Shown here in pieces: positions 48,701-60,700 of a DNA stretch of 64,000 nt (its first letter is position 1; the number at the start of each line of letters is the position of its first letter). A model generated the notes under the pieces. That model made no database searches, was not told the DNA's origin, and saw only the letters and a program-made list of their open reading frames with translations. Origin of the DNA: Closterium sp. NIES-65 (Eukaryota > Streptophyta > Zygnematophyceae > Desmidiales > Closteriaceae); NCBI GenBank assembly GCA_948144175.1, contig CANXME010002468.1, positions 154,517 through 218,516 of the forward strand. The letters are read 5' to 3'. Made by a program: the position numbers and the translations under genes.

Positions 48701-50785
48701 AAATGTTGCACACGCTAGGCCCTTGTTCTTGCAATTTTGCACACGCTAGGCACTTGTTCTTCCAATTTTGCACTCGCTAGGCCCTTGTTCTTGCAATTTT
48801 GCACTCACTAGGCCCTTGTTCTTGAAATTGTGCACACGCTAGGCCCTTGTTCTTGCAATTTTGCACACGCTAGGCCCTTGTTCTTGCAAATTTGCACACG
48901 CTAGGCCCTTGTTCTTGCAATTTTGCACTCACTAGGCCCTTGTTCTTGCAATTTTGCACACGCTAGGCCCTTGTTCTTGCAATTTTGCACTCGCTAGGCC
49001 CTTGTTCTTGGAATTTTGCACACACTAGGCCCTTGTTCTTGCTATTTTGCACTCGCTAGGCCCTTGTTTGTGAAATTTTGCACACGCTAGGCTCTTGTTC
49101 TTGAAATTTTGCACTCGCTAGGCCCTTGTTCTTGCTATTTTGCACACGCTAGGCCCTTGTTCTTCCAATTTTGCACATGCTAGGCCCTTGTTCTTGAACT
49201 TTTGCACATGCTTGGCCCTTGTTCTTGAAATTTTGCACGTGCTTGGCCCTTGTTCTTCCAATTTTGCAAACGCTAGGCCCTTGTTGTTGCAATTTTGCAC
49301 TCGCTAGGCCCTTGTTCTTGCAATTTTGCACACGCTAGGCCCTTGTTCTTCCAATTTTGCACACACTAGGCCCTTGTTTTTGCTATTTTGCACACGCTAG
49401 GCCCTTATTCTTTAAAGTTTGCACACGCTAGGCCCTTGTTCTTGCTATTTTGCACATGCTAGGCCCTTGTTCTTCCAGTTTTGCACACGCTAGGCCCTTG
49501 TTCTTGAAATTTTGCACTCGCTAGGTCCCTGTTCTTGAAATTTTGCACACGCTAGGCCCTTGTTCTTGCTATTTTGCACACACTAGGCCCTTGTTCTTGC
49601 AATTTTTCACACGCTAGGCTCTTGCTCTTGCAATTTTGCACATGCTAGGCCCTTGTTTTTGCAATTTTGCACGCGCTAGGCCCTTGTTCTTGCTATTTTG
49701 CACACGCTAGGCCCTTGTTCTTGCTATTTTGCACACGCTAGGCCCTTGTTATTGCAATTTTGCACACGCTAGGCCCTTGCTCTTGAAAATTTGCACTCGC
49801 TAGGCCCTTGTTCTTGAAATTTTGCACACGCTAGGCCCTTGTCCTTGCTATTTTGCACACGCTAGGCCCTTGTTCTTCCAATTCTGCACTCGCTAGGCCC
49901 TTGATCTTGAAATATTGCACACGCTAGGCCCTTGTTCTTGCAATTTTGCACACGCTAGGCACTTGTTCTTCCAATTTTGCACTCGCTAGGCCCTTGTTCT
50001 TGCAATTTTGCACTCACTAGGCCCTTGTTCTTGTAATTTTGCACACACTAGGCCCTTGTTCTTGCTATTTTGCACTCGCTAGGCCATTGTTCGTGAAATT
50101 TTGCACACGCTAGGCTCTTGTTCTTGAAATTTTGCACTCGCTAGGCCCTTGTTCTTGCTATTTTGCACACGCTAGGCCCTTGTTCTTCCAATTTTGCACG
50201 TGCTAGGCCCTTGTTCTTGAAATTTTGCACATGCTTGGCCCTTGTTCTTGAAATTTTGCACGTGCTTGGCCCTTGTTCTTCCAATTTTGCACACGCTAGG
50301 CCCTTGTTGTTGCAATTTTGCACTCGCTAGGCCCTTGTTCTTGCAATTTTGCACACGCTAGGCCCTTGTTCTTCCAATTTTGCACACACTAGGCCCTTGT
50401 TCTTGCTATTTTGCACACGCTAGGCCCTTGTTCTTGAAGTTTTGCAAACGCTAGGCCCTTGTTCTTGCTGATTTGCACATGCTAGGCCCTTGTTCTTCCA
50501 GTTTTGCACACGCTAGGCCCTTGTTCTTGAAATTGTGCACTTGTTAGGTCCTTGTTCTTGAAATTTTGCACACGCTAGGCCCTTGTTCTTGCTATTTTGC
50601 ACACACTAGGCCCTTGTTCTTGCAATTTTTCACACGCTAGGCCCTTGCTCTTACAATTTTGCACATGGTAGGCCCTTGTTCTTGCAATTTTGCACGCGCT
50701 AGGCCCTTGTTCTTGCTATTTTGCACACGCTAGGCCCTTGTTCTTGCTATTTTGCACATGCTAGGCCCTTGTTCTTGCTATTTTG

Positions 50786-50895
50786 CACACGCTAGGCCCT
50801 TGTTCTTGCTATTTTGCACACACTGGGCCCTTGTTCTTGCAATTTTTAACACACAGTGGGTTGAACACACAGTGTGATGAACACACGCTGGGTTG
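50786..50895 (+). other. Junction between the 31-bp and 16-bp satellites
   Basis: The last 31-bp core reads CACACACTGGGCCC, followed by a normal linker ending CAATTTTT at 50847. The first 16-bp units begin at 50848 and are atypical: CACACAGTGGG, then CACACAGTGTGATG, then CACACGCTGGG, before the standard CACACGGTGGG starts at 50896. The third carries the CGCT of the 31-bp core. No mobile element or spacer lies between the arrays. Confidence 0.9.
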
Positions 50896-53739
50896 AACAC
50901 ACGGTGGGTTTAACACACGGTGGGTTCAACACACGGTGGGTTGAACACACTGTGGGTTGAACACACGGTAGGTTTAACACACGGTGGATTGAACACACGG
51001 TGGGTTGAACACACGGTAGGTTTAACACACGGTGGGTTGAACACACGGTGGGTTGAACACAGGGTGGGTTGAACACACGGTAGGTTTAACACACGGTGGG
51101 TTGAACACACGGTGGGTTGAACACACGGTCTGTTGAACACACGGTGGGTTTAACACACGGTGGGTTTAACACACGGTGGGTTTAACACACGGTGGGTTTA
51201 ACACACGGTGGGTTTAACACACTGTGGGTTTAACACACTGTGGGTTGAACACACGGTGGGTTGAACACACGGTAGGTTTAACACACGGTGGGTTGAACAC
51301 ACGGTGGGTTGAACACACGGTGGGTTGAATACACGATGGGTTGAACACACGGTGTGTTGAACACACGGTGGGTTGCACACACAGTGGGTTGAACACACGG
51401 TGGGTTGAACACACGGTGGGTTTAACACACGGTGGGTTTAACACACTGTGGGTGTAACACACGGTGGGTTTAACACACGGTGGGTTTAACATACGGTGGG
51501 TTTAACACACGGTGGGTTTAACACACGGTGGATTTAACACACGGTGGATTTAACACACGGTGGGTTGAACATACGGTGGGTTTAACACACGGTGGGTTGA
51601 ACACACGGTGGATTTAACACACGGTGGGTTGAACACACGGTGGGTTGAACACACGGTGGGTTGAACACACGGTAGGTTTAACACACGGTGGGTTGAACAC
51701 ACGGTGGGTTGAACACACGGTGGGATTAACACACGGTGGGTTGAACACACGGTGGGTTTAACACACGGTGGGTTTAACACACGGTGGGTTTAACACACTG
51801 TGGGTTGAACAGACGGTGGGTTGAACACACGGTGGGTTGAACACACGGTGGGTTGAACACACGGTAGGTTTAACACACGGTGGGTTGAACACACGGTGGA
51901 TTGAACACACGGTGGGTTGAACAAACGGTGTGTTGAACACACGGTGGGTTGAACACACGGTGGGTTGAACACACGGTGGGTTGAACACACGTTGGGTTTA
52001 ACACACGGTGGGTTTAACACACTGTGGGTGTAACACACTGTGGGTGTAACACACTGTGGGTGTAACACACGGTGGATTTAATACACGGTGGGTTTAACAC
52101 ACGGTGGGTTTAACTGACGGTGGATTTAACACACGGTGGGTTTAACACACGGTGGGTTGAACACACGGTGGGTTGAACACACGGTGGGTTGAACACACGG
52201 TGGGTTGAACACACGGTGGGTTGAACACACGGTAGGTTAAACACACGGTGGAATGAACACACGGTGGGTTGAACACACGGTGGGTTGAACACACGGTAGG
52301 TTTTACACACGGTGGGTTGAACACACGGTAGGTTTAACACACGGTGGGTTGAACACACGGTGGGTTGAACACACGGTAGGTTTAACACACGGTGGGTTTA
52401 ACACATGGTGGGTTGAACACATGGTGGGTTGAACACACGGTGGATTGAACATACAGAAGGTTTAACACACGGTGGGTTGAACACACGGTGGGTTGAACAC
52501 ACGGTGGGTTGAACACACGATGGGTTGAACACACGGTGGGTTGAACACACGGTGGGTTGAACACACGGTGGGTTGAACATACGGTAGGTTAAACACTCGG
52601 TGGGTTGAACACACGGTGGGTTGAACACACGGTGGGTTGAACACGCGGTGGGTTGAACATACAGAAGGTTTAAAACACGGTGGGTTGAACACACGGTGGG
52701 TTGAACACACGGTGGGTTGAACACACGGTGGGTTGAACACACGGTGGGTTGAACACACGGTGGGTTGAACATACGGTGGGTTAAACACACGGTGGGTTGA
52801 ACACACGGTAGGTTAAACACACGGTGGGTTGAACACACGGTGGGTTGAACACACGGTAGGTTTTACACACGGTGGGTTGAACACACGGTAGGTTTAACAC
52901 ACGGTGGGTTGAACACACGGTGGGTTGAACACACGGTAGGTTTAACACACGATGGGTTGAACACATGGTGGGTTGAACACACGGTAGGTTGAACACACGG
53001 TAGGTTAAACACACGGTGGGTTGAACACACGGTGGGTTGAACACACGGTGGGTTGAACACACGGTAGGTTTTACACACGGTGGGTTGAACACACGGTAGG
53101 TTTAACACACGGTGGGTTGAACACACGGTGGGTTGAACACACGGTAGGTTTAACACACGGTGGGTTGAACACACGGTGGTTGAACACACGGTGGGTTGAA
53201 CATACAGAAGGTTTAACACACGGTGGGTTGAACACACGGTGGGTTGAACACACGGTGGGTTGAACATACAGAAGGTTTAACACACGGTGGGTTGAACACA
53301 CGGTGGATTGAACACACGGTGGGTTGAACACACGGTGGTTGAACACACGGTAGGTTTAATACACGGTGGGTTGAACACATGGTGGGTTGAACACACGGTG
53401 TGTTGAACACACGGTGGGTTCAACACACGGTGGGTTGAACACACGGTGGGTTGAACACACGGTGGGTTTAACACACGGTGGGTTGAACACACGGTGGGTT
53501 TAACACGCGGTGGGTTTAACACACGGTGGGTTTAACATACGGTGGGTTTAACACACGGTGGGTTTAACACACGGTGGGTTTAACACACGGTGGGTTTAAC
53601 ACACGGTGGGTTTAACACACGGTGGATTTAACACACGGTGGGTTTAACACACGGTGGGTTTAACACATGGTGGGTTGAACACACGGTGTGTTGAACACAC
53701 GGTAGGTTTAACACACGGTGGGTTTAACACATGGTGGGT

Positions 53740-55460
53740 TGAACACACGGTGGGTTTGAACACACGGTGGGTTTGTCACACGGTGGGTTTGAACACACGG
53801 TGGGTTTGAACACACGGTGGGTTTGAACACACGGTGGGTTTAACACACGGTGGGCTTAGCACACGGTGGGTTGAACACACGGTGGGTTTAATACACGGTG
53901 GGTTTAATAGACGGTGGGTTTAACACACGGTGGGTTTAACACACGGTGGGTTTAATACACGGTGGGTTGTACACATGGTGGGTTGAACACACAGTGGGTT
54001 GAACACACGGTGGGTTGAAGACACGGTGGGTTTAACACACGGTGGGTTTAACACACGGTGGGTTGAACACACGGTGGGTTGAACACACGGTGGGTTGAAC
54101 ACACGGTGTGTTGAACACACGGTGGGTTGAACACACGGTGGGTTTAAAACACGGTGGGTTGAACACACGGTGGGTTGAACACACGGTGGGTTGAACACAC
54201 GGTGGGTTTAATACACGGTGGGTTTAATAGACGGTGGGTTTAACACACGGTGGGTTTAACACACGGTGGGTTTAATACACGGTGGGTTCTACACATGGTG
54301 GGTTGAACACACGGTGGGTTGAACACACGGTGGGTTGAAGACACGGTGGGTTTAACACACGGTGGGTTTAACACACGGTGGGTTGAACACACGGTGGGTT
54401 GAACACACGGTGGGTTGAACACACGGTGTGTTGAACACACGGTGGGTTGAACACACGGTGGGTTTAAAACACGGTGGGTTGAACACACGGTGGGTTGAAC
54501 ACACGGTGGGTTTGAACACACGGTGGGTTTGAACACACGGTGGGTTTGAACACACGGTGGGTTTGACACACGGTGGGTTTAACACACGGTGGGCTTAGCA
54601 CACGGTGGGTTGAACACACGGTGGGTTTAATACACGGTGGGTTTAATAGACGGTGGGTTTAACACACGGTGGGTTTAACACACGGTGGGTTTAATACACG
54701 GTGGGTTGTACACATGGTGGGTTGAACACACAGTGGGTTGAACACACGGTGGGTTGAAGACACGGTGGGTTTAACACACGGTGGGTTTAACACACGGTGG
54801 GTTGAACACACGGTGGGTTGAACACACGGTGGGTTGAACACACGGTGTGTTGAACACACGGTGGGTTGAACACACGGTGGGTTTAAAACACGGTGGGTTG
54901 AACACACGGTGGGTTGAACACACGGTGGGTTGAACACACGGTGGGTCGAACACACGGTAGGTTTAACACACGGTGGATTGAACACACAGTGAGTTGAACA
55001 CACGGTGGGTTGAACACACGGTGGGTTGAACACACGGTGGGTTGAACACACGGTGATTGAACACACGGTGGGTTGAACACACGGTGGGTTTAACAGACGG
55101 TGGGTTTAACACACGGTGGGTTGAACACACGGTGGGTTGAACACACGGTGGGTTGAACATACAGAAGGTTTAACACACGGTGGGTTGAACACACGGTGGG
55201 TTGAACACACGGTGGGTTGAACACACGGTAGGTTTAATACACGGTGGGTTGTACACATGGTGGGTTGAACACACGGTGGGTTGAACACACGGTGGGTTGA
55301 AGACACGGTGGGTTTAACACACGGTGGGTTTAACACACGGTGGGTTGAACACACGGTGGGTTGAACACACGGTGGGTTGAACACACGGTGTGTTGAACAC
55401 ACGGTGGGTTGAACACACGGTGGGTTTAAAACACGGTGGGTTGATTACACGGTGGGTTGA
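53740..55460 (+). repeat. Higher-order repeats in the 16-bp array, 0.3-0.5 kb
   Basis: The marker TTTAATAGACGGTGGG occurs near 53903, 54223 and 54642 (steps 320 and 419 bp). A second marker, TACACATGGTGGG, occurs near 53970, 54290, 54709 and 55251 with the same followers (GAAGACACGG, GTGTGTTG, TTTAAAACACGG). The 419-bp step is not a multiple of 16 because it contains 17-bp units. Confidence 0.8.
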
Positions 55461-57799
55461 ACACACGGTGGGTTGAACACACGGTGGGTTGAACACACGG
55501 TAGGTTTAACACACGGTGGATTGAACACACAGTGAGTTGAACACACGGTGGGTTGAACACACGGTGGGTTGAACACACGGTGGGTTGAACACACGGTGAT
55601 TGAACACACGGTGGGTTGAACACACGGTAGGTTTAATACACGGTGGGTTGAACACACGGTGTGTTGAATACACGGTGGGTTGAACACACGGTGGGTTTAA
55701 CACACGGCGGGTTGAACACACGGCGGGTTGAACACACGGTGTGTTGAACACACGGTGGGTTGAACACACGGTGGGTTGAACACACGGTGGGTTGAACACA
55801 CGGTGGGTTGAACATACGGTGGGTTGAACACACGGTAGGTTTTACACACGGTGGGTGGAACACACGGTAGGTTTAACACACGGTGGGTTGAACACACGGT
55901 GGGTTGAACACACGGCAGGTTTTACACACGGTGGGTTGAACACACGGTGGGTTTAACACACGGTGGGTTTAACACACGGTGGGTTTAACAGACGGTGGGT
56001 TTAACACACGGTGGGTTGAACACACGGTGGGTTGAACACACGGTGGGTTGAACACACAGTAGGTTTAACACATGGTGGGTTGAAGACACGGTGGGTTGAA
56101 GACACGGTGGGTTGAACACACGGTGGGTTGAACACACAGTAGGTTTAACACACGGTGGATTGAACACACGGTGGGTTGAACACACGGTGGGTTGAACACA
56201 CGGTGGGTTGAACACACGGTGGGTTGAACACACGGTGGGTTGAACACACGGTGGGTTGAACACACGGTGGGTTGAACACACGGTGGGTTGAACACACGGT
56301 GGGTTGAAGACCCGGTGGGTTGAACACACAGTAGGTTCAACACACGGTGGGTTGAACACACGGTGGGTTGAACACACGGTGGGTTGAAGACACGGTGGGT
56401 TGAACACACGGTAGGTTCAACACACGGTGGGTTGAACACGCGGTGGGTTGAACACACGGTGGGTTGAACACACGGTAGGTTTAACACACGGTGGGTTGAA
56501 CACACGGTGGGTTGAACACACGGTGGGTTGAACACACGGTGGGTTGAACACACGGTAGGTTTAACACACGGTGGGTTGAACACACGGTGGGTTGAACACA
56601 CGGTGGGTTGAATACAGGGTGGGTTGAACACACGGTGTGTTGAACACACGGTGGGTTGAACACACGGTGGGTTGAACACACGGTGGGTTGAACACACGGT
56701 GGGTTGAACACACGATGGGTTGAACACACAGTGGGTTGAACACATGGTAGGTTTAACACACGGTGGGTTGAACACACAATGGGTTGAACACACGTTGGGT
56801 TGAACATACGGTGGGTTTAACACACAGTGGATTGAACACACGGTGGGTTGAACACACGGTGGATTGAACACACGGTGTGTTGAACACACGGTGGGTTGAA
56901 CACACGGTGGGTTTAACACAGGGTGGGTTGAACAAACGGTGGGTTTAACACACGGTGGGTTTAACACACAGTGGGTGTATCACACGGTGGGTTGAACACA
57001 CGGTGGGTTTAACACATAGTGGGTTTAACACACGGTGGGTTTAACACACGGTGGATTTAACGCACGGTGGGTTGAACAAACGGTGGGTTGAACACACGGT
57101 GGGTTGAACAAACGGTAGGTTTAACACACGGTGGGTTGAACACACGGTGGGTTGAACACACGGTGGGTTGAACACACGGTGGGTTGAACACACGGTGGGC
57201 TTAACACAGGGTGGGTTTAACACACGGTGGGTTTAACACACTGTGGGTTGAACACACGGTGGGTTGAACAAACGGTGGGTTGAACACACGGTGGGTTGAA
57301 CACACGGTGGGTTGAACACACGGTGGGTTGAACACACGGTGGGTTGAACACACGGTGGGTTGAACACACGGTGGGTTGAACACACAGTGGGTTGAACACA
57401 CGGTGGGTTGAACACACGGTGGGTTTAACACACGGTGGGTTGAACAAACGGTAGGTTGAACACACGGTGGGTTGAACACACGGTGGGTTGAACACACGGT
57501 GGGTTGAACACACGGTGGGTTGAACACACGGTGGGTTTAATACAGGGTGGGTTGAACAAAGGGTGGGTTTATCACACGGTGGGTTTAACACACGGTGGGT
57601 GTAACACACGGTGGGTTGAACACACGGTGGGTTTAACACACAGTGGGTTTAACACACGGTGGGTTTAACACACGGTGGGTTTAACGCACGGTGGGTCTAA
57701 CACACGGTGGGTTTAACACACGGTGGGTTAAACACACGGTGGGTTTAACACACGGTGGGTTTAACACACGGTGGGTTTAACACACGGTGGGTTGAACAC

Positions 57800-60700
57800 A
57801 CGGTGGGTTTAACACACGGTGGGTTCAACACACGGTGGGTTGAACACACGGTGGGTTTGACACACGGTGGGTTTAACACACGGTAGGTTTAACACACGGT
57901 GGGTTGAACACACGGTGGGTTGAACACACGGTGGGTTGAACACACGGTAGGTTGAACAAACAGTGGGTTGAACATACGGTGGGTTTAACACACGGTGGGT
58001 TGAACAAACGGTGGGTTTAACACACGGTGGGTTGAACACACGGTGGGTTGAACACACGGTGGGTTGAACACACGGTGGGTTGAACACACGGTTGGTTGAA
58101 CACACGGTGGGTTGAACACACGGTGGGTTTAACACACGGTGGGTTCAACACACGGTGGGTTGAACACACGGTGGGTTTGACACACGGTGGGTTTAACACA
58201 CGGTAGGTTTAACACACGGTGGGTTGAACACACGGTGGGTTGAACACACGGTGGGTTGAACACACGGTGGGTTGAACACACGGTGGGTTGAACACACGGT
58301 GGATTGAACACACGGTGGGTTGAACAAACGGTGGGTTTAACACACGGTGGGTTGAACACACGGTGGGTTGAACACACGGTGGGTTGAACACACGGTGGGT
58401 TGAACACACGGTGGGTTAAACACACGGTGGGTTGAACACACGGTGGGTTGAACACACGGTAGGTTTAACACACGGTGGGTTGAACACACAGTGGGTTGAA
58501 CACACGGTGGGTTGAACAAACGGTAGGTTTAACACACGGTAGGTTGAACAAACGGTGGGTTGAACACACGGTGGGTTGAACACACGGTGGGTTGAACACA
58601 CGGTGGGCTTAACACAGGGTGGGTTTAACACACGGTGGGTTTAACACACGGTGGGTTGAACACACGGTGGGTTGAACAAACGGTGGGTTGAACACACGGT
58701 GGGTTGAACACACGGTGGGTTGAACACACGGTGGGTTGAACACACGGTTGGTTGAACACACGGTGGGTTTAACACACGGTGGGTTGAACACACGGTGGGT
58801 TGAACACACGGTGGGTTGAACACACGGTGGGTTGAACACACGGTGGGTTCAACAAACGGTAGGTTTAACACACGGTGGGTTGAACACACGGTGGGTTGAA
58901 CACACGGTGGGTTGAACACAAGGTGGGTTGAACACACGGTGGGTTTAACACAGGGTGGGTTGAACAAACGGTGGGTTTAACACACGGTGGGTTTAACACA
59001 CAGTGGGTGTATCACACGGTGGGTTGAACACACGGTGGGTTTAACACATAGTGTGTTTAACACACGGTGGGTTTAACACACGGTGGATTTAACGCACGGT
59101 GGGTCTAACACACGGTGGGTTTAACACACGGTGGGTTGAACACACGGTGGGTTTAACACACGGTGGGTTTAACACACGGTGGGTTTAACACACAGTGCGT
59201 TGAACACACGGTGGGTTTAACACATGGTGGGTTCAACACACGGTGGGTTGAACACACGGTGGGTTTGACACACGGTGGGTTTAACACACGGTAGGTTTAA
59301 CACACGGTGGGTTGAACACACGGTGGGTTGAACACACGGTGGGTTGAACACACGGTGGGTTTGACACACGGTGGGTTTGACACACGGTGGGTTAACACAC
59401 GGTAGGTTTAACACACGGTGGGTTGGACATACGGTGGGTTGAACACACGGTGGGTTGAACACACGGTAGGTTTAACACACGGTGGGTTTAACACATGGTG
59501 GGTTGAACACACGGTGGGTTTAACACACGGTGGGTTTAACACACGGTGGGTTGAACAAATGGTGGGTTGAACACACGGTGGGTTGAACACACGGTAGGTT
59601 TAACACACGGTGGGTTGAACACACGGTGTGTTGAACATACGGTGGGTTGAACACACGGTGGGTTTAACACACGGTGGGTTGAACACATGGTGGGTTGAAC
59701 ACACGATGTTGAACAAACGGCAGGTTTAACACACGGTGGGTTAAACACACATTGGGTTGAACACAATGTGGTTTGAACACACGGTAGGTTTAACACACGG
59801 ATGGTTGAACACACGGTGGGTTGAACACACGGTGGGTTTAACACACAGTGGGTTTAACACACGGTGGGTTTAACACACGGTGGGTTTAACGCACGGTGGG
59901 TCTAACACACGGTGGGTTTAACACACGGTGGGTTGAACACACGGTGGGTTTAACACACGGTGAGATTAACACACGGTGGGTTTAACACACGGTGGGTTGA
60001 ACACACGGTGGGTTTAACACACGGTGGGTTCAACACACGGTGGGTTGAACACACGGTGGGTTTGACACACGGTGGGTTTAACACACAGTAGGTTTATCAC
60101 ACGGTGGGTTGAACACACGGTGGGTTGAACACACGGTGGGTTTAACACACGGTGGGTTGAACACATGGTGGGTTGAACACACGGTGTTGAACAAACGGCA
60201 GGTTTAACACACGGTGGGTTAAACACACATTGGGTTGAACACAATGTGGTTTGAACACACGGTAGGTTTAACACACGGAGGGTTGAACACACGGTGGGTT
60301 GAACACACGGTGGCTTTAACACACGGTAGGTTTAACACACATGGTGGGTTGAACACACGGTGGGTTGAACACACGGTGGGTTGAACACACGGTGGGTTGA
60401 ACACACGGTGGGTTGAACACACGGTGGGTTGAACACATGGTGTGTTGAAGACACGGTGGGTTTAATACACGGTGGGTTTAACACACGGTGGGTTTAACAC
60501 ACGGTGGGTTTAACACACCGTGGGTTTAACACACGGTGGGTTTAACACACAGTGGGTTTAACTCACGGTGGGTTTAACACACGGTGGGTTGAACACACGG
60601 TGGGTTTAACACACAGTGGGTTTAACACACGGTGGGTTTAACACACGGTGGGTTTAACGCACGGTGGGTCTAACACACGGTGGGTTTAACACACGGTGGG

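Larger units (their letters stand above)
18676..50323 (+). repeat. Dispersed CACGTG-containing module of the 31-bp array (nine copies)
   Basis: A module of about six units with two CTTGG variants in a row, the second reading GCACGTGCTTGGCCC, occurs at about 18676, 20753, 30301, 39167, 39570, 43383, 47010, 49118 and 50141. Successive spacings are 2077, 9548, 8866, 403, 3813, 3627, 2108 and 1023 bp, all exact multiples of 31. Eight copies contain the palindrome CACGTG (a G-box core); the copy at 30301 reads CAAGTG. The entry spans the first to last copy. Confidence 0.8.
8544..50847 (+). repeat. 31-bp satellite array, about 1,365 units
   Basis: A head-to-tail array in one orientation. The unit has a conserved core GCACACGCTAGGCCCTTG followed by a variable 13-base part, TTCTT plus GCAATTTT, CCAATTTT, GAAATTTT or GCTATTTT. 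Other frequent variants are CACTCGC, CACATGC and CACACAC in the core, GGCAC for GGCCC, and CTGGG for CTAGG. Unit variants are linked in order, giving higher-order repeats. Nearly all length changes are whole units. No gene is present: the 60-100 codon minus-strand frames are one 31-residue cycle repeated, a result of 31 being 1 modulo 3 and the monomer lacking stops in that strand. Units near the retrotransposon (about 8544-9500) are more varied than those in the middle. Confidence 0.97.

Noticed and set aside
9030..50354. Many 60-99 codon frames with repeated Lys/Asn/Cys residues, mostly on the minus strand
   Set aside because: Each is a 31-residue cycle of the 31-bp satellite; lengths near 60 codons reflect a periodic stop in variant units. 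No codon-level conservation beyond the DNA repeat.
8544..50847. CRISPR array, because of regular 31-bp repeats
   Set aside because: Units are contiguous with no unique spacers, the array is over 42 kb and there are no cas genes; this is satellite DNA.
56065..56967. 300-codon minus-strand open frame and many similar Cys/Pro/His-rich frames across 50.8-64 kb
   Set aside because: They repeat a 16-residue cycle dictated by the 16-bp monomer. Since 16 is 1 modulo 3, one stop-free monomer opens all three frames, and the frames end wherever a TTT-type unit falls in phase. No start context or non-repeat sequence is present.
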